A stretch of 64,000 nt of DNA. Origin: DATFDN01 sp963756495. GTDB lineage: Bacteria > Pseudomonadota > Alphaproteobacteria > Acetobacterales > Acetobacteraceae. How positions within the stretch are numbered: position 1 is the stretch's first letter; the number at the start of each line of letters is the position of its first letter. A model generated the notes under the pieces. That model was not told where the DNA came from, searched no databases, and saw only the letters and a list, made by a program, of their open reading frames with translations. This document shows, in pieces, positions 7,307 to 15,976 of the stretch. The translations under genes and the position numbers were made by a program. The stretch lies in assembly GCA_963756495.1 (NCBI GenBank), contig CAVWNS010000014.1, positions 682,001 through 746,000 on the forward strand, in the 5' to 3' direction.

Positions 7307-8629
7307 CTATACCAGCTCGCCCGGCTGGTCGGACGCGAGCGCTGGCGTCGTGGGAGCGGGCAAGGGCTGGATCGCGGGCGGGGCGGCGCTGGTCCAGCGC
7401 ACGGCGCCGGCGGCGCCGCAGGCCGGGCACGCGGGATGCCACTCGGGCTGGGGGGTGTGGCAGACGGTGCAGACCCAGCCCGGATCGGGGTCGGCCGTCG
7501 CCGCCCGGCGCAGCGCGTCCCGCTGGGCGCGCCGTCCCGCCTCCGTCTCGCCGCCCTCCTCTTCCTCGATCTCGGCCAGCAGCAGCCATAGCCGCTGCTG
7601 GTTCAGCCCGGCCGCGTGCGCCGCGTCCGCCTGCCGGCGCGCCTCCCCGGTCAGGCCGGCCGCCAGGGCGCTGCACGCGAGCAGGAACCGGCTCTCCGGG
7701 TGCTCGGGATTGCCCTCCACCAGCCGTTGCGCGGCCTGCATGCCCGCCAGCTTGTCCGTCATGCCCTCCAGGACGAAAGACGCGAGCGCGGGGTTGGGCG
7801 CCAAGGCCCAGGCCTGACGGACCACGGCCTGCGCGCGCTTCTCCCGCCCCGCCGCGCGCAGCCGCCGCGCATAGGCGAGCACGGCGGGCGTCAGCGAGGG
7901 GTCGTCCTGCCACGCCTGCTTGGCGAGCTGCGTGGCACGCCCCGCATCCGGCTCGGCGGCCGCCGCCGCCGCCGCCAGCGCCGCCTTGGGCGTACCGGCA
8001 TCGGCCAGGGCCAGCGCGTCAGACCAGTGGCCGGTGCGGATCGCCAGCCGCGCCCGCTCCGTGCGCAGCCAGAGCGCACCGGGATGTGCCTCCTCCGCCT
8101 GGCGGGCAAGCGCCGCCGCCGCGGTCCAGTCCTGCCGGTCCATCGCCTGGCTCAACAGGCCACGATAGCCGAGGAAGGCGGTGTCAGGTCGTACGGTCAG
8201 CGCGCGAAAAGCCTGCTCGGCCTCGTCCTGGCGGCCCGCCCGCTGTCCGGCCTCGGCGCCGAGCAGTAGTGTCTGCGCGGTGTCGCCCAGGTAGCGCCGC
8301 GCCCGCGCTGCCTCGCGCCGGGCCTCGGCGGTCTCGCCGGCGGCCAGCGCGACCAGGGCGCGCGCGCTCGCGCCATCACCGGCCCGGCGCCGACTCAGGA
8401 CCCGGCGCGCGCGCAGCCGGCGCGGCAGGCGCCAGAGCCCGCCGATGGCGCGGATGATCGCGTAGAGGACGAGGAAGCCGAGCAGCAGCAGCAGCGCGAC
8501 CACCGAGGCCGCCGCCTCGAACGTGGTCTGGCCGATGGTCGCGGTGATGGTGCCGGGCAGTCCGGCCAGGAACCAGGCGATGGCCAAAACCACGGCGGCG
8601 ACCAGCAGGGCGAGCAGCACACGCAGCAT
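7307..8629 (-). CDS. hemY: HemY family protein
   Basis: Inner-membrane protein found at the end of hem operons and thought to organise late haem biosynthesis; it is unrelated to protoporphyrinogen oxidase of the same name. The 440 residues begin with two membrane helices (about 3-25 and 38-62) that form the HemY N-terminal domain. A long helical TPR-like region follows. The C-terminus carries a compact zinc-ribbon-like CTVCHTPQPEWHPACPACG pattern followed by a proline-rich tail. The start codon shares bases with the stop of the upstream gene (TGATG), indicating translational coupling in the hemC-hemD-mitofilin-hemY operon. Confidence 0.85.
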   Translation of the reverse strand: MLRVLLALLVAAVVLAIAWFLAGLPGTITATIGQTTFEAAASVVALLLLLGFLVLYAIIRAIGGLWRLPRRLRARRVLSRRRAGDGASARALVALAAGETAEARREAARARRYLGDTAQTLLLGAEAGQRAGRQDEAEQAFRALTVRPDTAFLGYRGLLSQAMDRQDWTAAAALARQAEEAHPGALWLRTERARLAIRTGHWSDALALADAGTPKAALAAAAAAAEPDAGRATQLAKQAWQDDPSLTPAVLAYARRLRAAGREKRAQAVVRQAWALAPNPALASFVLEGMTDKLAGMQAAQRLVEGNPEHPESRFLLACSALAAGLTGEARRQADAAHAAGLNQQRLWLLLAEIEEEEGGETEAGRRAQRDALRRAATADPDPGWVCTVCHTPQPEWHPACPACGAAGAVRWTSAAPPAIQPLPAPTTPALASDQPGELV

Positions 8630-9930
8630 CAGCCCTGTCCCGCCATGCCGAGCAGCGCCGTACGCGCCGCCACCACCGCGCGGGCCGAGGTCAGCCAGCC
8701 CGCGACGGCCTGGGCCGCCGGAGCGGTGAGGGTGGAGAGCGCATCGACCGCTCCCGCAAGGTCGCCCGCGTCGAGATCGTCACGCGCGCGAGCGATCACG
8801 CCGGCGGCCGGGTCGCCGACGATCACGCGGTCGCCCTGGCGCACCGTCACCAGGTTCTGCGCCCGGTTCCAGACGCGGTCGAGGAACCGGCTGTCCGTAT
8901 CGGCGGGCTGGCTCGCCGCCAGGGCCGCGCTGGCCACGGCGGGAAAATCGCGGCGCAGGTCGGCGGTGGTGGGGGGCGCCTCGGTGGCAAAGCGCGCGAC
9001 CGCCGCCGGCGCGTCCTGGATGGCGCCCAGCGGCCGGCCGGCCTGGAGCGCCACCAGCGCCGCCTGCGCTCGCGCCGCGATGCTGGCGCGACCGAGGCTG
9101 GCATCGATTCGCTGCACGTCCCCGCGCAGCCCCTCGATGGCCTTGGCCTCGCCATCGAGACGGGCGTTCAGGCCCGACTCCGCGTCCTTCTGCCCGCTCG
9201 CCAGCGACTGCACCTTCTCGCCCAACGCCTGCTGGTCCTGGCCCAGCCGATCCAGATGCTGCGCGAGCTGGCTCATCTGGCCTTGCACGGAAGCGAGCGC
9301 GCCCATCCGACCCCCCAGCGTTTCCACTTGCTGGCCGAGCGCGGTGACGCGGGCCTGCGTCCCGTCAGGCGCGCTGGCCGCCTGCTGCTGTTTTTGGGCA
9401 AGTCCCATCACCTGCTGCTCCAGCATCGCGAGACGCTGCTGGACCCCCGTGAGATCGGGGCTTGGCGTGGTGCCGGGCATCGCCGCATGCTGCTCGAGCG
9501 CGGCGATCCGGCGCTCCAGGTCACTCAGATCCGGCGCGGCGGGCCGACGGGCCGCCAGTGCGGCCACCTGCGCCTGCACCGAGGCTAACGCCGCCGGCTG
9601 CACCGTTGGCCGCGCCGCGAGATCGTTCACCCGGCTGGTGAGCGCCTGGACCTGCTGGTTCACCTGATCGACCCGCTGTGCCTCGACGCCGGACGGGATC
9701 ATCGCCGCTGGATGCACCCAGAGGAACATGACCGCCCAGCCGAGCACGACGAAGGCCAGCGCATACACCCAGGGCACGAGTGTGCGGCTCCGCCGTCGAG
9801 GCGGTGGCGGAGGCGGCGGAGGCGGAGCGGGCGGCTCGGTCGCCGGCTCCTCATGCGGGGCCGCGACCAGGGCGTGCGCGCCCTCGTCCGGGTCGGTTCC
9901 GGGCGGAACAGGTTGTGTGTCTTCGGTCAT
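8629..9930 (-). CDS. mitofilin/HemX-like inner membrane protein (COG4223)
   Basis: A 433-residue protein with a cytoplasmic proline-rich N-terminus (nine consecutive prolines near residue 40), a single transmembrane segment at about 50-72, a long Gln/Ala-rich coiled-coil region (about 85-290) and a conserved helical C-terminal domain containing FPAVASAALAAS and FLDRVWNRAQNLVTVR. This is the architecture of the alphaproteobacterial mitofilin-like protein encoded with hemC and hemD. It may shape membranes or tether haem enzymes. Start at 9930 overlaps the hemD stop by four bases; an upstream extension of the frame into hemD is a shadow. Confidence 0.85.
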   Translation of the reverse strand: MTEDTQPVPPGTDPDEGAHALVAAPHEEPATEPPAPPPPPPPPPRRRSRTLVPWVYALAFVVLGWAVMFLWVHPAAMIPSGVEAQRVDQVNQQVQALTSRVNDLAARPTVQPAALASVQAQVAALAARRPAAPDLSDLERRIAALEQHAAMPGTTPSPDLTGVQQRLAMLEQQVMGLAQKQQQAASAPDGTQARVTALGQQVETLGGRMGALASVQGQMSQLAQHLDRLGQDQQALGEKVQSLASGQKDAESGLNARLDGEAKAIEGLRGDVQRIDASLGRASIAARAQAALVALQAGRPLGAIQDAPAAVARFATEAPPTTADLRRDFPAVASAALAASQPADTDSRFLDRVWNRAQNLVTVRQGDRVIVGDPAAGVIARARDDLDAGDLAGAVDALSTLTAPAAQAVAGWLTSARAVVAARTALLGMAGQG

Positions 9931-10625
9931 CGCAGCAATGCGAGCAGCTCGTCCTGGGTCGGGCGGGAGGCGACGCGCACGCGCCGCCAGGGGAGGCCCT
10001 CTAATGCCACGCCCGCCGGCCCACCGATAGCGCAGGCGTCCACGACTCGCGTTTCGGTGTCGAGGCCGGCGCGGCGGACCGCGCCGACGAAGGCGCGCGC
10101 CGTCTCGGCGGAGAAGAACAGCGCCGCCCGCAACCGTCCGCGCAGCGCGGTGCGGGCGGCGGCCGGCAGGTCCCGGGCGGGGCACGCCTGGTACACCGCA
10201 CGCTGGTGGACCAGGCAGCCATCGGCGCGCAGCGCCGTCGCCAGCCTCTCGCCCTGGCCGCGCGCCGTCGGCAGCAGCAGCGCGGGCCTGTCCGGCAAGG
10301 TGGCGCGAACGAGGGCGTGCAGCGCGGCGCCGTCGCCCTCGGCGCTGCGCACGTCCGTAAAGCCCTGCGCGCGTGCCGCCGCCGCCGTGGCCGCGCCGAC
10401 CGCGAACACGGTCAACCCATGCAGCGCCGCGGGCAGGCCGAGCAGCCCGTTGCGGCTGGTCAGCAGCACGGCGTCGATGCGTTCCGGCAGCTTCTGGGCG
10501 GGAAGCGCACGAATAATCAGCATGGGCGCCACGACCGGATCGAGGTCCATGGCAGCCACCCGCGCGGCGGTCTCCTCCGCGCCGGGCGAGGGTCGGGTGA
10601 TCAGGACGCCGATCGGCTCAGGCAA
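9927..10625 (-). CDS. hemD: uroporphyrinogen-III synthase
   Basis: Cyclises and inverts ring D of hydroxymethylbilane to give uroporphyrinogen III in cytoplasmic tetrapyrrole synthesis. The 232-residue protein shows the loosely conserved HemD pattern: VLITRPSPGAEETA near the N-terminus, DAVLLTSRNGL, FAVGAATAAAAR, the LLLPTARGQGERL hinge and SAETARAFV. Sequence divergence is normal for the family; identification is supported by position directly after hemC (8-base overlap) and before the mitofilin-like gene. Confidence 0.9.
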   Translation of the reverse strand: MPEPIGVLITRPSPGAEETAARVAAMDLDPVVAPMLIIRALPAQKLPERIDAVLLTSRNGLLGLPAALHGLTVFAVGAATAAAARAQGFTDVRSAEGDGAALHALVRATLPDRPALLLPTARGQGERLATALRADGCLVHQRAVYQACPARDLPAAARTALRGRLRAALFFSAETARAFVGAVRRAGLDTETRVVDACAIGGPAGVALEGLPWRRVRVASRPTQDELLALLR

Positions 10626-11646
10626 AGAGGTCGGGCGGCGAATCCGCCTTCAGGCCGGAGCCCAGTTCGGTGCCGATCCGCATTGCATCGGCCATCGGCC
10701 CGTGCAGCGACCGCTTGAGCAGGAAGGAGCCGTCGGTGCGGGCGACCAGCCCGGTCAGGTGCAGCACGCCGGACGGCAGGAGGCGCGCGTGTCCGCCGAT
10801 CGGGGTGCGGCAGGAGCCGTCGAGGGCGGCCAGCATCGCCCGCTCGGCGGTCGCCACGGCGCGCGCCTCCGGATCCTCGATGCCGCCCAGCAGCGCGCGC
10901 AGCGCGGCGTCGTCGGCGCGCACCGTCACCCCCACGATGCCCTGGCCGGCGGCCGGCACCATCGCGTCGGGATCGAGGACCAGGGTCGCGCTGGCCTCCA
11001 GTCCCAGGCGGCGCAGCCCGGCCAGCGCCAGGAGCGAGGCGTCGCAAGCGCCCGCCGCCAGCTTGTCGAGGCGGGTCTGCACGTTGCCGCGCAGGATCGT
11101 CATGCGCAGGTCGGGGCGGGCGTGCAGAAGCTGCGCCTGGCGCCGGGCGGAGGCGGTGCCGACCGTCGCCCGCGACGGCAGGCTGGCGAACGGTTCGGCC
11201 GGGTCGGGCGCGCGGCATCCGGGGCCGAGCATCAGCACGTCGCGCGCGTCCTCGCGCTTGAGGGTGCAGGCGAGCACGATGCCCTCGGGCAGCACGGTCT
11301 CCAGGTCCTTCAGGCTGTGGACCGCGAAATCCACCCGGCCTTCGGCCAGCGCCTCGTGGATCTCCTTCGAGAACAGGCCCTTGCCGCCGATCTCCGCTAG
11401 GCGGCGGTCCTGCACGGCATCGCCCGTGGTGCGGATGACGTGCTCTTCGAACACCGGCTGGTCGCCGACGAGCGGGCCGCGCAGCACCGGGCAGAACCTG
11501 CGCAGCACGGCGAGGAAGGCGCGCGTCTGCACCAGTGCCAGCGGCGATCCGCGCGTGCCCACGCGCAGCGGCAGGCCGCGATGATGGACCGCTGCGCGAG
11601 GCACGGCGTGCGGTACGCCCTCGCGGGCGGGCGTGGCAGCGGTCAT
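10618..11646 (-). CDS. hemC: hydroxymethylbilane synthase (porphobilinogen deaminase)
   Basis: Polymerises four porphobilinogen units into hydroxymethylbilane. The 342-residue protein has LRVGTRGSPLALVQT at the N-terminus, KGLFSKEIHEAL, DFAVHSLKDLET, ILRGNVQTRLDKL and the dipyrromethane-cofactor attachment region LDGSCRTPIGGHA, whose Cys is present. About 25 residues precede the canonical N-terminus, so a later start is possible. It is transcribed divergently from tsaD with a 36-base gap and leads the hemC-hemD-mitofilin-hemY operon. Confidence 0.95.
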   Translation of the reverse strand: MTAATPAREGVPHAVPRAAVHHRGLPLRVGTRGSPLALVQTRAFLAVLRRFCPVLRGPLVGDQPVFEEHVIRTTGDAVQDRRLAEIGGKGLFSKEIHEALAEGRVDFAVHSLKDLETVLPEGIVLACTLKREDARDVLMLGPGCRAPDPAEPFASLPSRATVGTASARRQAQLLHARPDLRMTILRGNVQTRLDKLAAGACDASLLALAGLRRLGLEASATLVLDPDAMVPAAGQGIVGVTVRADDAALRALLGGIEDPEARAVATAERAMLAALDGSCRTPIGGHARLLPSGVLHLTGLVARTDGSFLLKRSLHGPMADAMRIGTELGSGLKADSPPDLFA

Positions 11647-11682
11647 GGACTTGTCCTATTACCGACCGACGCGGACGTGAAG

Positions 11683-12804
11683 ATGGGAATGCGGATGGGT
11701 CCCGTGCTGGGGATCGAAAGCTCGTGCGACGAGACGGCCGTGGCGGTGCTGGACGCGGATGGGCGCGTGCTGGCCGAGACGGTGGCGAGCCAGGAGCGCG
11801 AGCACGCCCCGTTCGGCGGCGTGGTGCCGGAGATCGCCGCGCGCGCGCATCTCGCGTTGCTGCCCGACATGGTGCGCGCGGTGATGGCGCGCGCCGGACT
11901 GGCATTCACCGAACTCGACGGGATAGCCGCCAGCGCCGGGCCGGGCCTGATCGGCGGCCTGATCGTCGGCAGCGGCGTCGCCAAAGGCATCGCGCTGGCT
12001 GCCGGCGTCCCGTATGTCGCGGTGAACCACCTGGAGGCGCACGCGCTCACCGCCCGCCTGCCCGGTCTGGTCGAGGGCGGAGCGCCATTCCCCTACCTGC
12101 TGCTGCTGGTCTCCGGCGGGCATTGCCAGTGCGTCGGGGTCGAGGGCGTGGGCCGTTATGTCCGCCTCGGCGGCACGGTGGACGACGCGGCGGGCGAGGC
12201 GTTCGACAAGGTGGCCAAGCTGCTCGGCCTCGGGTGGCCCGGCGGCCCGGCCCTGGAACGCTTGGCCCTGGAGGGTGATCCCAGGCGGCATGCGTTCCCC
12301 CGCCCGATGCTGGGGCGCGCCGGCTGCGATTTCAGCTTCTCCGGCCTGAAGACGGCGGTGGCGCAGGAGGTGGCGCGCCACGGGGCGGGCGCGCTGGCCC
12401 GTGGCGTGGCCGCCGACCTCGCCGCGAGCTTCCAGGCGGCGGTGGTGGCGGTACTGGCCGACCGCGCCACGCACGCGATGACGGTGTTCGCCGAACGGCA
12501 CGGCGCCGGCTTGCTGGTGGTGGCCGGCGGCGTCGCGGCGAACGCGGCGGTGCGCGCGGGGCTGGAGCGCGCGGCAACCGGGCGGGGATTCCGGCTGGTG
12601 GCGCCTCCGGTCCGGCTCTGCACCGACAATGCGGTGATGGTGGCCTGGGCAGGGGTGGAGCGGCTGCGCCTTGGATTGGCGGACGGGCTGGACGCGGAGC
12701 CACGGCCACGATGGCCGTTGGACGAAACGAGACACCTTTCCGCGATGGCAGGCGCATCTCCACGGCTGGTCGACAATGTCAGCCCGCGGGAGAGAGGCAA
12801 CTGA
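11683..12804 (+). CDS. tsaD: tRNA N6-adenosine threonylcarbamoyltransferase
   Basis: Transfers the threonylcarbamoyl group to A37 of ANN-decoding tRNAs, working with TsaB, TsaC and TsaE. The 373-residue protein has LGIESSCDETAVAVLD, the metal-binding HLEAH motif (VNHLEAHALT), LLLVSGGHCQ, DDAAGEAFDKVAKLLGLGWPGGP, the SGLKTAV loop and VVAGGVAANAAVR. Three in-frame ATGs lie within five codons at the start; 11683 is used here. A C-terminal tail of about 20 residues beyond the usual end (after RPRWPLDET) is present. The divergent hemC arrangement is typical of this group. Confidence 0.95.
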   Translation: MGMRMGPVLGIESSCDETAVAVLDADGRVLAETVASQEREHAPFGGVVPEIAARAHLALLPDMVRAVMARAGLAFTELDGIAASAGPGLIGGLIVGSGVAKGIALAAGVPYVAVNHLEAHALTARLPGLVEGGAPFPYLLLLVSGGHCQCVGVEGVGRYVRLGGTVDDAAGEAFDKVAKLLGLGWPGGPALERLALEGDPRRHAFPRPMLGRAGCDFSFSGLKTAVAQEVARHGAGALARGVAADLAASFQAAVVAVLADRATHAMTVFAERHGAGLLVVAGGVAANAAVRAGLERAATGRGFRLVAPPVRLCTDNAVMVAWAGVERLRLGLADGLDAEPRPRWPLDETRHLSAMAGASPRLVDNVSPRERGN

Positions 12805-12858
12805 CGTCATCAAAGGCGTCAACGCCCTCCGATCACAGAACGCAAAGGGGTTTTGCGA

Positions 12859-13434
12859 ATGCCGGATCAGGCTCAAGAAGGAACGAACACCTTCCTTACC
12901 GACGTCCAGACATTGCGCGAGCGCGCGAGGGAGCACCTCGACCAAGGCGCCGTAACGACAAGTTACGGCGGAGATGCCGAAACGGCGATCGCACTGCTCC
13001 AGACGGTCGTGGCGACCGAGATCGTGTGCGTGCTCCGCTACACGATGAACTCGATTTCCGTGACCGGGATCACGAGCGAGAGCGTCGGGAGGGAGTTCGC
13101 CGAGCATGCCGATGACGAGCGCCGGCACATGAAGATGGCGGCTGAGCGTATCGACCAGCTCGGGGGCGTGCCGAACTTCAACCCGGAGGGTCTGGCGAGC
13201 CGGGCGGCCACGGAATACGGCAATGGCGGCGACCTCGTGCAGATGGTCAAGGACAACCTGGTCGCCGAACGGCTGGTCATCCAGCACTATCTGGAGCTGA
13301 TCCGCTTCTTCGGAAACAACGATCCGACCACCCGCATCATGCTTGAGGCCATCCTGAAGGACGAAGAGGATCACGCCACGGACATGCACGATCTTCTCGT
13401 CGCGCATGAGGGAAAACCGATGCTCCCTGACTGA
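12859..13434 (+). CDS. ferritin-like / bacterioferritin-type diiron protein
   Basis: A 191-residue four-helix-bundle protein likely to bind a diiron centre for iron storage or oxidation. Carboxylate and histidine ligands appear in the expected order: VVATEIVCVLRYT on helix A, AEHADDERRHMKMAAERI on helix B, DNLVAERLVIQHYLEL on helix C and LKDEEDHATDMHDLL on helix D. No haem-ligating methionine could be assigned. ATG 12859 is preceded by AAAGGGG; a TTG two codons earlier is less likely. It sits alone between tsaD and the DUF29 gene. Confidence 0.85.
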   Translation: MPDQAQEGTNTFLTDVQTLRERAREHLDQGAVTTSYGGDAETAIALLQTVVATEIVCVLRYTMNSISVTGITSESVGREFAEHADDERRHMKMAAERIDQLGGVPNFNPEGLASRAATEYGNGGDLVQMVKDNLVAERLVIQHYLELIRFFGNNDPTTRIMLEAILKDEEDHATDMHDLLVAHEGKPMLPD

Positions 13435-13455
13435 ACAGCAAGACGGAGGCGAGCC

Positions 13456-14067
13456 ATTCCGGACGGCCTGTACGAGCGCGACATCCTGAGCTGGGCTGGA
13501 CGGCAAGCCGCGCTGCTGCCCCGGCTCGCGAGCGGCGAGCGCCTGAACGAGGCGGTGGACTGGCCCCACGTGATCGAGGAGCTGCGCGACGTGGGGCTGT
13601 CCGAGCTGCGGGCCTGCCAGAGTCTGCGGGCCGGCCAGAGTCTGCTGCAACAGGCCATGGCGCACCTGCTCGAGCTGCACGCTTGGCCGGGAACCCAGGC
13701 CGCGGCGCACAGGCGCGACCAGGCAGGAACCTTCCTGGACGACGCGGAGCGCCGGTTCACCCCCTCCATGCGCCAGCGGGTCGACCTGGAGGGCCTCTAT
13801 GCCAAGGCGCTGCGTCGGGCGCGAGCGGCGACGGACGACGCCGGCGCCCCGCGGCCGCTGCCCGAACCGTGCCCTTTCACGCTGGACGAGCTGCTGGCCG
13901 CAGACGTGGCGGAGCTGGTCGCCAAGATGGCCGGCTCCCGTAGAGCTAGCCCCGCCTCGCCGTTCCCACCACCGCCAGGAAACAGCCGAACAGCACGACG
14001 AAGAACCCCAGCAGCCCCTGCGGATTCCACACATCCATCGCCGCCCCGGCCAAGGTTGGCCCGGTGA
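13456..14067 (+). CDS. DUF29 family protein with apparent ATT start codon
   Basis: A protein of the DUF29 family, common in alphaproteobacteria and cyanobacteria and of unknown function. The N-terminal signature (PDGLYERDILSWAGRQAALL) is read from an ATT at 13456, ten bases after a strong GGAGG; an ATG would be expected there. The next in-frame alternative is GTG 13555, which would lose the conserved N-terminus. Middle motifs include DWPHVIEELRDVG and HLLELHAWP. An internal near-repeat of the bases encoding CQSL / GQSL lies around 13615-13650. The last 45 residues run antisense through the 3' end of the MFS gene and look non-native, so the true end may be near 13940. Confidence 0.7.
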   Translation: MPDGLYERDILSWAGRQAALLPRLASGERLNEAVDWPHVIEELRDVGLSELRACQSLRAGQSLLQQAMAHLLELHAWPGTQAAAHRRDQAGTFLDDAERRFTPSMRQRVDLEGLYAKALRRARAATDDAGAPRPLPEPCPFTLDELLAADVAELVAKMAGSRRASPASPFPPPPGNSRTARRRTPAAPADSTHPSPPRPRLAR

Positions 14068-15109
14068 GCGAACCCAGCCCGTACGCCATCACGATGGCCG
14101 CGTTCACCGCAACCAGATCCCCGCCCCGGAAGCGGTCGCCCGCCATGCCGAGCGCCACCGGATAGATCCCGCCGGCGATCCCGCCCCATACGAACAAGAC
14201 GCCGAAAAGCGCCGGGCCCGATCCCGCCACCGGCACCAAGACGGCGCCCGCGGCGCCGACCGCGCCGCACAGGAGCAGCGCCGCCCGCCGCGTCGCCTTG
14301 TCCGACAACCAGCCGATCGGTACCTGGAGCGCGATCGAACCGAAATAGATCGCCGAGACGGTTGCCGCCGCGCCGCCCTGGCTCAGTCCCACGCGCACGC
14401 CCCAGATCGGCAGCAGGGTCAGCAGCGCCGTCTCGTAGAGGCCGAACATCGCCACCGCGAACAGGATGAGCGGCGCGCGCGCGAACATCGCCAGCGGGTT
14501 CGCCCCGCGCTCCCGCCCGAACCCGCGCGCCGTGTCGCCGATGGCCAGCAGGGGCAGCGCCGCGATCGCGGTGATCGCGGCATTGGCGATGAACGGCGCC
14601 CAGCCGTCGATCCCCGTCACCGACAGGAGCAGCGGGCCGAGGCCGAAGCCGGCCGAGAGCGCGGCGGCGTACACCCCGATAATGCGCCCGCGCGCGGCGC
14701 CGCCGGCGAGCAGGTTGATCCAGGCCTCGCTCGCGGTGAAGATGCTGGACCCGATCACGCCGAGCAGGATGCGCAACGCGAACCAGGCCGCGAGGCTGCC
14801 GAACACCCGCATCAGCAGGAACAGGGCGGTATCCAGCGCGAAGCACGCCAGCAGCAGCCGGCGGATGCCGAACAGGCGGACGCCGCGCGGGGCCAGCAAC
14901 GGACCGATGATCACGCCGATGAAGGACGATCCCGCGTTAAGCCCGGTGAGCACCGGGTCCGTGCCGCGCCCCTCCAGCAGCAGCGAGAGCAGCGGCGCGC
15001 CCTCGCCGATTCCGAGGCCGAACACGGTCACGCAGCCGATCACCACCGCCAGGGCCCGGCGGCGCTCGCCCGCCGTCAGTTCCGGCGGCAGCGCGTCGGA
15101 GGCAGCCAT
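13946..15109 (-). CDS. MFS transporter (YcaD/YfkF-like)
   Basis: Integral membrane permease of the major facilitator superfamily with about 12 hydrophobic segments in 387 residues. Features include the early VVIGCVTVFGLGIGEGAPLLSLLLE helix as two pieces, LLAPRGVRLFGIRRLL between TM2 and TM3, SEAWINLL (a motif of the YcaD subgroup) and a cytoplasmic RGR loop. Substrate is unknown; small-molecule efflux is likely. The start at 15109 follows GGGGAT at suitable spacing; ATG 15124 five codons upstream is an alternative. It is divergent from rlmJ with a 48-base gap. Confidence 0.8.
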   Translation of the reverse strand: MAASDALPPELTAGERRRALAVVIGCVTVFGLGIGEGAPLLSLLLEGRGTDPVLTGLNAGSSFIGVIIGPLLAPRGVRLFGIRRLLLACFALDTALFLLMRVFGSLAAWFALRILLGVIGSSIFTASEAWINLLAGGAARGRIIGVYAAALSAGFGLGPLLLSVTGIDGWAPFIANAAITAIAALPLLAIGDTARGFGRERGANPLAMFARAPLILFAVAMFGLYETALLTLLPIWGVRVGLSQGGAAATVSAIYFGSIALQVPIGWLSDKATRRAALLLCGAVGAAGAVLVPVAGSGPALFGVLFVWGGIAGGIYPVALGMAGDRFRGGDLVAVNAAIVMAYGLGSLTGPTLAGAAMDVWNPQGLLGFFVVLFGCFLAVVGTARRG

Positions 15110-15157
15110 GTCTGGAATCCCCATGCCGGTCGTCGCCGCCGGGATGGCTGCGCGCGC

Positions 15158-15976
15158 ATGAATTACCGTCACGGCTTCCACGCCGGCAACTTCGCCGACT
15201 GCTTCAAGCACGCGCTGCTTGTCTGGCTCGTGGTGGCGTTGCAGCGCAAGCCGGCGCCGGCCTTCGTGCTCGACACCCATGCCGGGGCCGGCGGGTACGA
15301 CCTCGACACCGGCCCGGCCGCGCGCACGCAGGAGTGGCGCGGCGGGATCGGGCGGCTGCTGGAGGATACGCCCGAGGAGCTTGCGGCGTATGTCGGCCTG
15401 GTCCGGCGCCTGGGCCTCTATCCCGGCTCGCCCGCGCTGGTCCGCGCCCTGCTGCGGCCGGGCGATCGGCTGGCTTGCTGCGAACTGCACCCCGAGGAGC
15501 ACGCGGCGCTCCGCCGTCGCTTCGGCCGCGACGCGCAGCTGGGGGTGCATCACCGCGACGGGTGGGAGGCGCTGGGCGCGCTGCTGCCGCCGGCCGAGCG
15601 GCGCGGGCTGGTGCTGATCGACCCGCCGTACGAGGCGGCCGACGAGTTCGACCGGTTCCTGGCCGGGCTGCGCACGGGCCACGCCCGGTTCCGCGCCGGC
15701 GTGTTCGCCGCCTGGTATCCGATCAAGCACCGTGCCCCGGTGCGGCGCTTCCTGACCGGGATGCGCGAGAGCGGCATCCGCGACATCGTCGCCGCCGAGC
15801 TGTGGTTGCGCGAGCCGCTTGACCCGGCCCGGCTGAACGGATGCGGGCTGCTGGTCATCAATCCACCGTGGCGGTTCGCCGAGGAAGCCGCGCCGATCCT
15901 GGCCGCGCTGCTGGACCGGCTCGGCGCGCGCGAGCCGGGGGAGGGAACGGCGCTGATCCGGCTGGCCGATGAGTAG
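15158..15976 (+). CDS. rlmJ: 23S rRNA (adenine-2030-N6)-methyltransferase
   Basis: SAM-dependent methyltransferase that modifies A2030 of 23S rRNA. The 272-residue protein begins MNYRHGFHAGNFADCFKH, as in RlmJ of other bacteria, then has the SAM-binding FVLDTHAGAGGYDL and the catalytic LVLIDPPYE (DPPY) motif near residue 158, followed by FAAWYPIKHRAPV and LLVINPPW. Its stop overlaps the gpsA start by eight bases, so the two are probably co-transcribed. Confidence 0.93.
   Translation: MNYRHGFHAGNFADCFKHALLVWLVVALQRKPAPAFVLDTHAGAGGYDLDTGPAARTQEWRGGIGRLLEDTPEELAAYVGLVRRLGLYPGSPALVRALLRPGDRLACCELHPEEHAALRRRFGRDAQLGVHHRDGWEALGALLPPAERRGLVLIDPPYEAADEFDRFLAGLRTGHARFRAGVFAAWYPIKHRAPVRRFLTGMRESGIRDIVAAELWLREPLDPARLNGCGLLVINPPWRFAEEAAPILAALLDRLGAREPGEGTALIRLADE

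Noticed and set aside
13798..15976. 725-residue plus-strand frame containing rlmJ
   Set aside because: Only the part from 15158 is RlmJ; the rest is antisense to the MFS gene and lacks coding character.
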